Assembly (NCBI RefSeq): GCF_034424545.1
Contig: NZ_CP139970.1
Coordinates: forward strand, 3,906,001-3,970,000
Source of the DNA: Trinickia caryophylli
Lineage (GTDB): Bacteria; Pseudomonadota; Gammaproteobacteria; Burkholderiales; Burkholderiaceae
DNA length: 64,000 nucleotides
Direction of reading: 5' to 3'
The position numbers were made by a program, and so were the translations under genes. Positions 25,117-33,861 of this stretch are shown piece after piece. Position 1 is the stretch's first letter; the number at the start of each line of letters is the position of its first letter. Under the pieces are notes generated by a model. It was not told the DNA's origin. It was given only the letters and a program-made list of their open reading frames with translations, and searched no databases.

Positions 25117-28100
25117 ATGCCGAAGGCGATCGCAAAGGAAGAGCTCGATCGGCTCAAGAGCGAGGTGTCGCTAAAACGCCTAATCGAGGGCCAGGGGCAC
25201 GACCTGATGCGCCGGGGCAAGGATTGGGTGATGCGTTGCCCGTTCCATGACGATGTGTCGCCGAGCCTGGTGGTGACGGAATCGAAGAACCTGTACCACT
25301 GCTTCGGGTGCGGCGCGGCCGGCTCGGTGCTCGATTGGGTGATGAAAACGCAAGGAGTGTCGTTGCCGCACGCGGTGCAGTTGCTCAAGCAGGACGCGCC
25401 GCTCGATGGGATGCGGGTGGGTTTGGTGAAGACGCAGGCGCAACCGCTGCCGTCGGCGCTCGAGCCGCAGGTCGATGATCAAGCGCTGCTAGCGCGGGTG
25501 GTGGGCTACTACCATGGGACGCTCAAGGAGAGCCCGCAAGGCCAGGCGTATCTGACGGAGCGCGGCTTGATGCATCCGGAGCTGATCGATCGGTTCAAGC
25601 TCGGGCATGCGAATTCGACGCTGGCCTACCAGCTCCCGAAAAAATACACCGTGGCGGGCAAGGCGGTGCGCGAGCAGCTGCAGCGGGTGGGGGTGACGCG
25701 CTCGACGGGCTTTGAGCACTTGGGCGGGTGCATCGTCGTGCCGATCATCGGCGAGGACGAGGACGACCGCGGCCGAGTGTGGCAACTGTACGGACGGCGC
25801 ACGGCCGATGCGAAGCTGGGCCGCAACGACGTGAGGCACTTGTACCTTGGCGCGCCGCTGCGCGGGGTGTGGAATGCGTCGGCGCTGGTGGCGCACAAGG
25901 AAATCATCGTGTGCGAGGCGTTAATCGACGCGATGACGTTCTGGTGCGCGGGCTATCGCAACGTGATCGCGGCGTATGGGGTCAATGGGTTCACCGAGGA
26001 CCATTGGGCCGCGCTCAAGCGCCACGGCACGCGCCGGGTATTGATCGCGTATGACCGTGACGAGTCGGGCAATGCCGCGGCTGAGAAACTCGCGACGCAG
26101 ATGCTGGAATCGAGCATCGAATGCTTCCGGGTGCTGTTTCCGAAGGGGATGGACGCGAACGATTACGCGCGCAAGGTACTGCCGGCGCCCAAGAGCCTGG
26201 GCGTGATGCTGCAACAGTCGCAGTGGCTGGGCAAAGGCAAGGGGCCAAGCGTAGCTGTGACGGTGCCTCACACGCCCGAGTTGGCGACTAAAGAAGAAGC
26301 GGTGCCGGCAGAGCAGACGTTGCCGACGCCGGCCACGCTCGCCGTTGAGCCGACGCCGGAACCGAGCCCGACCGCTCCTTCTTTAGCCGCTACAACCGAG
26401 CCTGATGTATCGCTGGCGCCCGTGCCGGCCACGGCGCCGGCGCTGCCTGTCGAAGAGCCGACGGCAACGGAGGGGGCCGCTGGCGAGCTGCTGCTGAGCT
26501 TCGGCGATCGGCATTGGCGGGTGCGTGGTTGGCAAAAGAACCTCGGTCCGGACCAGATGCGCGTGAATGTGCAAGTCAGGAGCGAGGCGGGCTATCACGT
26601 CGACACGCTAGACGTGTATAGCGCGAAGCAGCGTGCGGCGTTCATCAAGATGGCCGCTGCCGAGCTCGGCACGCAAGGCGATACGGTCAAGCGAGATCTC
26701 GGGCGCGTGCTATTGAAACTCGAGACGTTGCAGGATGAGGCGATCACGGCCGCCCTCGCGCCGAAGGATGCGGCCCCGCCGATCGACGAGGCGCAGCAGC
26801 GCGCGGCGTTGGAGTTGCTGAAGGCCCCGAATCTGATCGAGCGCATCGTCGAAGACATGGAGCGCTGTGGGATTGTGGGCGAGTCGACGAATCTGCTGGC
26901 GGGCTACCTCGCGGCGGTCTCGCGCAAGCTCGATGCGCCGCTGGCGATCCTGATCCAGTCGACGAGCGCGGCCGGTAAGAGCTCGCTGATGGACGCGGTG
27001 TTGAACCTGATGCCCGACGAAGAGCGGATCCAGTACAGCGCGATGACGGGGCAGAGCCTGTTCTATCTGGGCGAGACGGACTTGCAGCACAAGATCCTGG
27101 CGATCGCCGAGGAAGAGGGTGTGCGGCAGGCCGCGTATGCTTTGAAACTCTTGCAAAGCGACGGCGAGCTGACGATTGCTTCGACGGGCAAGGACGAGAC
27201 GACGGGTAACTTGGTGACGAAGCAATACCGCGTGAAAGGCCCGGTGATGCTGATGCTCACGACGACGGCGATCGACGTCGACGAAGAATTGCTCAATCGA
27301 TGTCTGGTGCTGACGATCAACGAGACGCGCGAGCAGACGCGAGCAATCCACGCGCGTCAGCGTGCGGCGCAGACGCTGGAGGGGCTGCTGGCCGAGGCGG
27401 ACCGCGAGGCGATTACGACGTTGCACCGCAACGCACAGCGGCTCTTGAAGCCCATACACGTGGTCAATCCGTACGCGCATCGGCTGACGTTCTTGGACGA
27501 CAAGACGAGAACGCGGCGCGATCACGTGAAATACCTGACGCTGATCCGCTCGATTGCGCTGCTGCACCAGCATCAGCGCGAGGTGAAGCGGGTCGAGCAT
27601 CGAGGCCAGAGCATCGAATACATCGAGGTGACGCGCGAGGACATTGCGCTGGCGAACCGTATCGCGCATGACGTGCTGGGCCGCACGCTCGATGAGCTGC
27701 CGCCGCAGACGCGGCGCTTGGTGACGTTGTTGGTGGATTGGGTGAGGCATGAGTGCGAGGCCCGAGACGAGACGCGTGAAGCGCTTCGCTTTACACGGCG
27801 CGAGGTACGCACGGCGACACGCTGGGGCGATACGCAACTGAAAATCCATCTGTCGCGCTTGGTCGAGCTCGAGTATGTGATCGCGCACCGCGGACGCAAC
27901 GGCGTGTTCGAGTATGAGTTGCTATACGGCGGCGAGGACGATGGCCGGGCGCATCTGTGCGGGCTGATCGACCCGACTGCCCTTGCAGACGGCGGCACGC
28001 GGTCGGGACCGAGCGATGATCGGTCGGGCTCTGGTCGGGCCATGGTCGGTGGTCGGTCGGATGCGGTTGAGAGGCCGCAAAGCCATACCGAACAAGGCGA

Positions 28101-28188
28101 AGCCGTCGATCCGGTCGGGCCTGCGCGAAGTGCGGTTAACTCCGACGGCGGCATCCTCTCTTTATCCGCAGTTGTTGAGCCGTCCTAA
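25117..28188 (+). CDS. CHC2/TOPRIM primase-ATPase, second copy
   Basis: Same 1023-residue protein as at 15538, with an intact zinc finger, TOPRIM and P-loop. The recombinase follows 2 bases after its stop. That both copies are intact indicates a recent duplication. Confidence 0.85.
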   Translation: MPKAIAKEELDRLKSEVSLKRLIEGQGHDLMRRGKDWVMRCPFHDDVSPSLVVTESKNLYHCFGCGAAGSVLDWVMKTQGVSLPHAVQLLKQDAPLDGMRVGLVKTQAQPLPSALEPQVDDQALLARVVGYYHGTLKESPQGQAYLTERGLMHPELIDRFKLGHANSTLAYQLPKKYTVAGKAVREQLQRVGVTRSTGFEHLGGCIVVPIIGEDEDDRGRVWQLYGRRTADAKLGRNDVRHLYLGAPLRGVWNASALVAHKEIIVCEALIDAMTFWCAGYRNVIAAYGVNGFTEDHWAALKRHGTRRVLIAYDRDESGNAAAEKLATQMLESSIECFRVLFPKGMDANDYARKVLPAPKSLGVMLQQSQWLGKGKGPSVAVTVPHTPELATKEEAVPAEQTLPTPATLAVEPTPEPSPTAPSLAATTEPDVSLAPVPATAPALPVEEPTATEGAAGELLLSFGDRHWRVRGWQKNLGPDQMRVNVQVRSEAGYHVDTLDVYSAKQRAAFIKMAAAELGTQGDTVKRDLGRVLLKLETLQDEAITAALAPKDAAPPIDEAQQRAALELLKAPNLIERIVEDMERCGIVGESTNLLAGYLAAVSRKLDAPLAILIQSTSAAGKSSLMDAVLNLMPDEERIQYSAMTGQSLFYLGETDLQHKILAIAEEEGVRQAAYALKLLQSDGELTIASTGKDETTGNLVTKQYRVKGPVMLMLTTTAIDVDEELLNRCLVLTINETREQTRAIHARQRAAQTLEGLLAEADREAITTLHRNAQRLLKPIHVVNPYAHRLTFLDDKTRTRRDHVKYLTLIRSIALLHQHQREVKRVEHRGQSIEYIEVTREDIALANRIAHDVLGRTLDELPPQTRRLVTLLVDWVRHECEARDETREALRFTRREVRTATRWGDTQLKIHLSRLVELEYVIAHRGRNGVFEYELLYGGEDDGRAHLCGLIDPTALADGGTRSGPSDDRSGSGRAMVGGRSDAVERPQSHTEQGEAVDPVGPARSAVNSDGGILSLSAVVEPS

Positions 28189-28190
28189 CG

Positions 28191-29270
28191 ATGCCGAACC
28201 TTGGACGGCGCGAGCCGTATCCGCCGATCGGGCCGGCGCACGATCCGCTGAGCTTGTATCGGCAGATGATGGACTTCCTGATGTGGCTGGAGGAGCGCAA
28301 CACGTCGCGGCATACGCTCAAGCATTGGGAGCTGTATCTGCGGTACTTCGTGAGCTGGTGCGACGAGCGAGGCTTGACGCGGCCGGCGGAGATAACGCGG
28401 CCGATCCTGGAGCGCTATCAGCGGCACCTGTTCCTGAAGCGCAAAAAGAACGGTGCGCCGCTGTCGGCGACGACGCAGGCTTCGCGGGTGACGCCGATCA
28501 GGAAGTGGTTCCGGTGGCTCACGCGTAACAACCGGGTCTTGTACAACCCGGCGGCCGATCTGGATCTGCCGAAGGTGGAAGAGCGCCTACCGAAGCACGT
28601 GCTGACGATCGAGGAGGTCGAGCGGGTGTTGAACCTGCCCGACACGACGACGGCGCTGGGCGTGCGCGATCGGGCGATGCTGGAGACGCTGTACAGCACG
28701 GGGATTCGGCGGATGGAGATCATCGGGCTGCAGCAGCGCGACGTCGATTACGAGCGCGGCACGCTGATGGTCCGGCAGGGCAAGGGCAAGAAAGATCGGA
28801 TGATTCCGATCGGCGATCGAGCGCTGGCGTGGGTGGCCCGGTACCGCGACGAGGTGCGCCCGGAGCTGGCGATCGCGGGCGACGACGGCACGCTGTTCCT
28901 AACGGTAACGGGCCAAGCGTTCTCGGATAACCGGATGACGCAGATGGTGCGCAATTGCGTGCGAGCGGCGGGGCTGGGCAACATCGGCAGTTGCCACCTG
29001 TTTCGGCACGCGATGGCGACACAGATGTTGGAGAACGGGGCGGACGTGCGGTTCATCCAGGCGATGCTGGGTCACGCGGACATCAAGACGACGCAGGTCT
29101 ACACGCGGGTGAGCATTCGGGCGCTGAAGGATATCCATTCGGCTACGCACCCGGCGCGATTGGAGCGAAGCGTTTCGCCCGGCCGTGATGGGGTTGAAGA
29201 GCGAAAGGTGACGGCAAGTGACCTGTTCGCTGCATTGGATGCGGAGGCGGATGAAGAGCCCGTCCCATAA
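28191..29270 (+). CDS. Tyrosine recombinase, second copy
   Basis: Same 359-residue recombinase as at 18612, with the full R-K-HxxR-H-Y catalytic set. Confidence 0.9.
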   Translation: MPNLGRREPYPPIGPAHDPLSLYRQMMDFLMWLEERNTSRHTLKHWELYLRYFVSWCDERGLTRPAEITRPILERYQRHLFLKRKKNGAPLSATTQASRVTPIRKWFRWLTRNNRVLYNPAADLDLPKVEERLPKHVLTIEEVERVLNLPDTTTALGVRDRAMLETLYSTGIRRMEIIGLQQRDVDYERGTLMVRQGKGKKDRMIPIGDRALAWVARYRDEVRPELAIAGDDGTLFLTVTGQAFSDNRMTQMVRNCVRAAGLGNIGSCHLFRHAMATQMLENGADVRFIQAMLGHADIKTTQVYTRVSIRALKDIHSATHPARLERSVSPGRDGVEERKVTASDLFAALDAEADEEPVP

Positions 29271-29401
29271 GGCTGTGGCCGGGGGCTGTGCGTGGCGAAA
29301 GGTGACGTTTGGTGGCCCGAACTGGACCGGTTGAAAGAAGTCGGCGGCATAGGCCGAAGTGTGCGATACTTGTATCGCAAGTGTTATGAAAAGAGGGAAC
29401 G

Positions 29402-29629
29402 ATGGCTATCTCGATTCGTTTGCCCGAAGAGGTGGAAAGCCGGCTGAGCCAGCTGGCGAGCCTGACTGGGCGCAGCAAGACGTTTTACATCCGCGAGGCA
29501 ATCGTGGAGCATTTGGACGACATGGAGGATCTGTACCTGGCTGAGCGCGAGCTGGAAGAGATTCGTGCCGGCCGTGCGCGCACGGTACCGCTGGAAGAGG
29601 TGATGAAGCGTTATGGCATGGCGGATTGA
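29402..29629 (+). CDS. RHH antitoxin, second copy
   Basis: Same 75-residue antitoxin as at 19823. Its operator TGCGATAC-TT-GTATCGCA lies at 29362-29379. Confidence 0.88.
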   Translation: MAISIRLPEEVESRLSQLASLTGRSKTFYIREAIVEHLDDMEDLYLAERELEEIRAGRARTVPLEEVMKRYGMAD

Positions 29630-29882
29630 GCTATCGCCAGAGGCGCAAAAGAAACTTGATGGATTTGATCGGCAGGATACCCGGCGCATCCTGAAATTCC
29701 TTTACGAAAGGGTGGCGCCGCTAGAGGACCCGCGCAGCATTGGAGAAGCGCTGAAGGGTTCGCGGCTGGGTGAGTTCTGGAAATACCGTGTGGGCGATTA
29801 CCGGGTGATCAGCCATATCGAGGACGGAGCTCTGCTGATCATGGTGGTTCGCGTGGGCAATCGACGCGACGTGTATCGCTGA
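29613..29882 (+). CDS. RelE/ParE-family toxin, second copy
   Basis: Same 89-residue toxin as at 20034, overlapping its antitoxin by 17 bp. The structured right end follows at 29957-29985 and the three CCGCGTCTAGG-type repeats at 30043-30119. Confidence 0.88.
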   Translation: MAWRIELSPEAQKKLDGFDRQDTRRILKFLYERVAPLEDPRSIGEALKGSRLGEFWKYRVGDYRVISHIEDGALLIMVVRVGNRRDVYR

Positions 29883-30042
29883 CGAGCTTGTTGCAGACCG
29901 ACGTGCTTCCTTCTTAGCCGCGCTTGTGCGGCACTCTCCATCCCTTCCAGCTAACCCCGACGGGCCGATACAATCGGCCCGTCGGCGCTTACGCGCCATC
30001 GTTCTTTAACTTCCTTCGCGGACGCCTCGGAAGGCCGCAAAA

Positions 30043-30119
30043 CCGCGTCTAGGCAAAAAATCTCTCCGACCGAACCGCGTCTAGGCGATGACCGGCCGCA
30101 AAGCCGTGTCGTGTCTAGG
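30043..30119. repeat. Three iteron-like repeats, second copy
   Basis: CCGCGTCTAGG at 30043-30053 and 30075-30085 and TCGTGTCTAGG at 30109-30119, directly before cassette 3. Confidence 0.7.
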
Positions 30120-30130
30120 TTTGCGGGCCA

Positions 30131-31118
30131 TTGCAGGCAAAGGTTGCCTCGGGTGCTGGATATGGGACCATCGGCGGAGCGGCTGGTGCGGCGTTCTCGC
30201 CGGACTTCATCAAGGCGATCGATCCGACGCGGGCACAACTGAGTTCGAGGCAGCAAGCGGCGTTGGCCGGCTTTGCGACGCTGCTGGGAGGAGTAACGGC
30301 AGGGCTCGCAGGGCAGGACGCGCAGGCTGGGGCGCTGGCCGCGCAAAATGAAGCGCTGAACAACTCGGGAGATCATCCGGCGGATGCTGCGAAAAAAGGC
30401 GGATTGCTGAGTCAAATCGGGGATGCTGCCAGCGCCTTCATCGACAGGGTGAAATCGACCTTCAGCGATCCGATTGGCGACACGGCGAGGGGGATCAACT
30501 ACTTCGTTCTCGGTGGGCAATCGCACTGGCCAGGATGCGCAATCAGACCCGAATCGACAGTTGGATCCGACCAGCGGCCCGACGCACGGCGGCCCAACCG
30601 CGCCCGCTCCTGTCACCCCACTGGGGGCACTCGTCTGCTTGATGACCGGGGGATCGGCTTGCGCCTTGGCGCCGCTGTTCGGTGCAGCACCGGTATCGCC
30701 ACCGCCCAGCAATGTGTCGCTGTCGAGCGGTAGCGGCGATAGTGGCTCGGCAAGCGGAACGGAAGGACAAAGTGGCGCAGACAGCAGCGTACCCGGTCGA
30801 GTACAGTCGCGCATCAATGTGACCAACGATGGGTTGGACCATATTGGAGACCGCCATCTTGATTCGACGGTAAATGCAAGTCAGTTTACGATCAGCGAGA
30901 GCGACCTTACGAACCTGCTACAGAATCCGAACACCGTGTCGACTCCTGTGACTCGAACGATCCAGAGCGGCAATAGCATCAACTATGTACGGGAAGTTGA
31001 TGCCGGTCATGTCGTCGGCACAGATAAATTCAACAACTACCAGCCGACGTCAGCGATGACGGTGATTACCGACAAGTACGGTAACCTTGTGACGGCGTTT
31101 CCTGGGAAATTGAAATGA
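30131..31118 (+). pseudogene. Orphan CdiA C-terminal toxin cassette 3, frameshifted
   Basis: It begins like the other cassettes (TTG at 30131; VASGAGYGTIGGAAGAAFSP; AQNEALNN; then GDHPADAAKKGGLLS). The frame changes near 30505-30520: the first frame runs on as unrelated Arg-rich sequence to 30733. The genuine continuation (NRTGQDAQSDPNRQLDPTSG) is read in the next frame to 31118. The C-terminal toxin domain contains DGLDHIGDRHLDSTVNASQF and ends near ITDKYGNLVTAFPGKLK, which recalls BECR-type tRNase toxins (uncertain). Its stop overlaps the immunity start by ATGA. The frameshift may be real decay of a silent cassette or a sequencing error. Confidence 0.75.
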
Positions 31119-31468
31119 CAGCGAGGAACTCTGAGAAAAGAGCGTTGATTGAGCGCGAACTTCTGGTCGCCTCCGAGCAGCTATGCTCGAAGAATGACCA
31201 GAGCGGACTAGGACTCGCGCTACGCAGTTACGGGCCGACGCTGGAATGCGCGTTCATTCTGGAGTGGGTGCCGGAGCAGGCGGAAGACATCTATTGGGTG
31301 CTTACTGGTTTCAACGAGATAGCGAAAGTCGAGGTTCCACGGGGGCGATCAGATGACGACGAACCTGCCTTGCTACAGAAGATGGATGTTGCGGCGTATC
31401 GCGAGAGGCGTCACTCAAGAGAAGCGAGGGAAAAGCTGGAAATCGCGCTTGAATTGCTGCGTCGTTGA
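31115..31468 (+). CDS. Immunity protein of orphan cassette 3
   Basis: A 117-residue protein (starting MTARNSEKRALIERELLVAS) whose ATG overlaps the toxin stop. It has an alpha/beta middle (LECAFILEWVPEQAEDIYWV) and a charged helical C-terminus. No family is recognised with confidence. It remains intact although its toxin reading frame is broken, as expected if immunity is still useful. Confidence 0.7.
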   Translation: MTARNSEKRALIERELLVASEQLCSKNDQSGLGLALRSYGPTLECAFILEWVPEQAEDIYWVLTGFNEIAKVEVPRGRSDDDEPALLQKMDVAAYRERRHSREAREKLEIALELLRR

Positions 31469-31483
31469 GCATGGTGGTTTGTG

Positions 31484-31590
31484 TTGAACCGCCCCCGCAA
31501 AACGAATCCCTTGCTGAGCGTTTAGACTCAAGCAAGGAGAGACAAGAAGATGAGCAAGACGACGCGGGCGCGCTACACGCTCGATTCAAG
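31484..31590 (+). mobile_element. Remnant of an IS3-family left end
   Basis: TTGAACCGCCCCCGC looks like an IS3-family terminal repeat. It is followed after about 50 bases by a ribosome site (AAGGAG) and the start of an OrfA-type transposase: ATG at 31550, MSKTTRARYTLD. The frame then breaks off directly into the recombinase remnant at 31591. Only about 107 bases remain. Confidence 0.55.
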
Positions 31591-32096
31591 CAGGGCAAGG
31601 GCAAGAAAGATCGGATGATTCCGATCGACGGTCGGGCGCTGGCGTGGGTGGCCCGATATCGCGACGAGGTGCGGCCGGAGTTGGCAATCGCCGGCGACGA
31701 CGGCACGCTGTTCCTGACGGTAACGGGGCAAGCGTTCTCGGATAACCGGATGACGCAGATGGTGCGCAATTGCGTGCGAGCAGCGGGGTTGGGCAACATC
31801 GGGAGCTCTGCCACTTGTTCCGGCACGCGATGGCCACGCAGATGTTGGAGAACGGGGCGACGTGCGGTTCATCCAGGCGATGCTGGGGCACGCGGACGTC
31901 AAGACGACGCAGGTCTACACGCGGGTGAGCATCCGGGCGCCGAAGGATATCCATTCGGCTACACATCCGGCGCGGCTTGGCCGTACGGTGTTGAGGATCG
32001 ATGAGGATCGATGAGGAGCGCGACGAATCGCCGACGGCGGCTGACCTGCTAGCCGCGCTCGACGTCGAAGAGACGGACGAGCAGGGTAGTAGCTAA
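31591..32096 (+). pseudogene. Tyrosine recombinase remnant
   Basis: It starts at the QGKGKKDRMIPI region of the recombinase (about residue 196 of 359) and runs through the catalytic HLFRH and LGHAD parts to the C-terminus. A frameshift near 31805 (GGGAGCTCTGCC versus GGCAGTTGCC in the intact gene) separates the HxxR motif from the upstream part. A small GAGGATCGAT tandem duplication occurs near 31993-32012. The N-terminal half and the primase are missing, so this is the stump of a third element copy. Confidence 0.85.
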
Positions 32097-32135
32097 GTCG
32101 AAGCCATCGACGAGCGCCAATGGCATGAGCGTCAG

Positions 32136-32546
32136 TTAGAGTGCTTCGGCACAGAATGCTGCGGGTGTAACGATGCGAGTGCGGCCAAGGTTGCCTCGCT
32201 GCAAGAGTCCGGCGCGATGATCACCGGTCACGAGGTAGTCCACTTCGCCGGTCTGGGCCATCGCAAGCAAAAAGGCATCGTTGGGATCATCGGTCTCGAT
32301 GTTCTCCAGCAGGTGATTCAGGACGATGGCGCGCTGTAGGTTGTTGAGCATCGTGCCGACAAGATGCGGCTGCAAAATGGCCTTCAACTTCGGGTAACGG
32401 CTGGCGCGGCGCAATTCGTCGAGCTGTGTGGTTGAGGTGACGAGTTCGACGCGGCCGGCTCGCCAAGCACGATAGATGATGTCGGGCGAGCCGTGTGGAG
32501 AGATAAGGGCGCTCAGCAGGATATTGGTGTCTAGAACGACCCGCAT
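32136..32546 (-). CDS. PIN-domain ribonuclease toxin
   Basis: A 136-residue PIN-family protein. The N-terminal MRVVLDTNILLSAL carries the first catalytic Asp; further acidic residues are in ETDDPNDAFLLAMA and VTGDH. The ATG at 32546 shares its A with the antitoxin TGA, so the genes are coupled; a TTG 3 bases earlier is less likely. PIN toxins cleave RNA, often tRNA. It replaces the RHH/RelE pair of the full element copies at the same position, upstream of the right end. Confidence 0.88.
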   Translation of the reverse strand: MRVVLDTNILLSALISPHGSPDIIYRAWRAGRVELVTSTTQLDELRRASRYPKLKAILQPHLVGTMLNNLQRAIVLNHLLENIETDDPNDAFLLAMAQTGEVDYLVTGDHRAGLLQRGNLGRTRIVTPAAFCAEAL

Positions 32547-32785
32547 CAATGTTCACGCGCCCATTGCACCGCTTCGGAGACGATGGCCATTAGGTCAGCT
32601 TCGCTGACGTTGACATTGGCCATCTTGGCCTGTTCGGCCGATAGCTCGAGCAGATGGGCACGCACGGCTTCTTCGATGAAGCGCGACAGATCGCCCTTGC
32701 GGCCTCCACCTTGAGAGGCAAGGAACATGCGAACCGACTGATCGGTGTCGGCCGACACGGCGACGTTCCAACGTACTGAATTCAT
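32546..32785 (-). CDS. Antitoxin of the PIN toxin
   Basis: A 79-residue protein (starting MNSVRWNVAVSADTDQSVRM) with an RHH-like N-terminal half (GDLSRFIEEAVRAHLL) and an acidic C-terminal tail (NVSEADLMAIVSEAVQWARE). The ATG at 32785 is preferred because GGAAAT precedes it; longer in-frame starts reach back to 32863 through the operator. It forms a two-gene operon with the PIN toxin. Confidence 0.8.
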   Translation of the reverse strand: MNSVRWNVAVSADTDQSVRMFLASQGGGRKGDLSRFIEEAVRAHLLELSAEQAKMANVNVSEADLMAIVSEAVQWAREH

Positions 32786-32803
32786 GGCGATTTCCATAAG
32801 ATC

Positions 32804-32825
32804 GGTGTATATGTGTTTATACACC
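32804..32825. promoter_or_regulatory. Operator of the PIN toxin-antitoxin operon
   Basis: An inverted repeat with arms GGTGTATA and TATACACC and a 6-base centre lies 19 bases upstream of the antitoxin start. Its core resembles the operators of the two RHH/RelE pairs (GTAT/ATAC). Confidence 0.55.
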
Positions 32826-32914
32826 CGTCTTGAATTGATGGCAACTGGCCGGTTGGCCTTCACCTCCCAGCCGCCTAGGGCGGCTCTCTCCCTTCTGCGC
32901 GCTTCATTGGCCGC

Positions 32915-32988
32915 TACAATCGGCCCGTCGGTGCTTCCGCGCCTCGCTCTTTAACTTCCGTCGCCGACGCCTCGTCGGGCCGCAAAAC
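32915..32988. repeat. Right-end sequence of the third element copy, cut by IS21
   Basis: From TACAATCGGCCCGTCGG to GGCCGCAAAAC this matches, with scattered changes, the right end at 20390-20463. The continuation (CGCGTCTAG and the two further repeats) lies beyond the IS21 element from 35560. Confidence 0.7.
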
Positions 32989-33079
32989 TGCGTATTTCGG
33001 CGAACGTGACCGCCGATTTCGGGAACGTGACCGATTTGGCGGGTTCGATGTTGCGCGGGGTTGATTCTAGGTTTCTGGA

Positions 33080-33847
33080 TCAGCTTTCGTCGAGTACGAC
33101 CTCCTTTGTTTGAGGGTTCGGAGCGACTTTTCGAAGCGACTCGCCCTTGAGCGTGATGCGGTGATGTCGCTGCATGAGTCGGTCGAGCATCGCATCGGCA
33201 ATCGTTTCGTCGCCGATCCAGCCGTGCCAGTGCTCGATGGGCAATTGACTGGTCACGATTGTGGCTTTGCCGGCGGCGCGGTCGTCGATCATCTCCAGCA
33301 AGTCGTTGCGCACCATCGCGTCCAGTGGAGCCATTCCCCAATCGTCGAGTAGCAAGACGTCGACGCGCGCCACTTGCATGAGCCACTTCGTGAAGCCGCC
33401 GTTGCCGTGCAGGATCCGAAGCTCCTCAGTCAGTCGCGGTACACGCAGGTACAGTGCCGAGTGCCCGCGTCGGCAGGCGTACTGCGCCAGCGCACAGGCG
33501 AGCCACGATTTGCCCGCACCGGTGGGGCCACTGATGAGCAGGCTGTAGCCCGACTGAACCCAGTCGCCCAGCGCCAGGCTCATGAGCGCGCGAGCATCGA
33601 TGCCACGGCCCGAGCGCGTATCGAGATCCTCGATCGCGGCCTGCGGATACTTCAAGTGCGCATGTTTGAGCAGCCGTGTGCGACGCCGGTCGTCGCGCCA
33701 GTTCGTCTCGCGGTCCACCAGTAACGACAGGCGCTCCTCGAAGCCCAGCTTGGCGCTGCCCGGCTGCGCGAGTTGTTCTTCGAGCCCGTCGGCGAAGCCG
33801 TCGAGCTTGAGCGTGCGCAACTGTGTCAGTGTTTGTTGCATCATCAT
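33080..33847 (-). CDS. istB: IS21 helper ATPase IstB
   Basis: A 255-residue AAA+ ATPase with Walker A GPTGAGKSW, Walker B DVLLLDDWG and the IstB-typical end RLMQRHHRITLKGESLRK. It starts at the first of three consecutive ATG codons. It lies 14 bp after istA in the same operon and assists the transposase in target handling. Confidence 0.95.
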   Translation of the reverse strand: MMMQQTLTQLRTLKLDGFADGLEEQLAQPGSAKLGFEERLSLLVDRETNWRDDRRRTRLLKHAHLKYPQAAIEDLDTRSGRGIDARALMSLALGDWVQSGYSLLISGPTGAGKSWLACALAQYACRRGHSALYLRVPRLTEELRILHGNGGFTKWLMQVARVDVLLLDDWGMAPLDAMVRNDLLEMIDDRAAGKATIVTSQLPIEHWHGWIGDETIADAMLDRLMQRHHRITLKGESLRKVAPNPQTKEVVLDES

Positions 33848-33861
33848 CGCCGTGTGCCTTC

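Larger units (their letters stand above)
21910..30166 (+). repeat. 8257-bp direct repeat, copy 2
   Basis: This is the second copy of the 12331-20587 segment. Here the CdiA end is an orphan: upstream of 21910 the sequence is no longer cdiA but a short leader with one degenerate CCGTGTCTATG repeat (21857-21867). Downstream of 30166 cassette 3 begins with a slightly different pre-toxin sequence (GACCATCGGCGGAGC). Confidence 0.95.
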
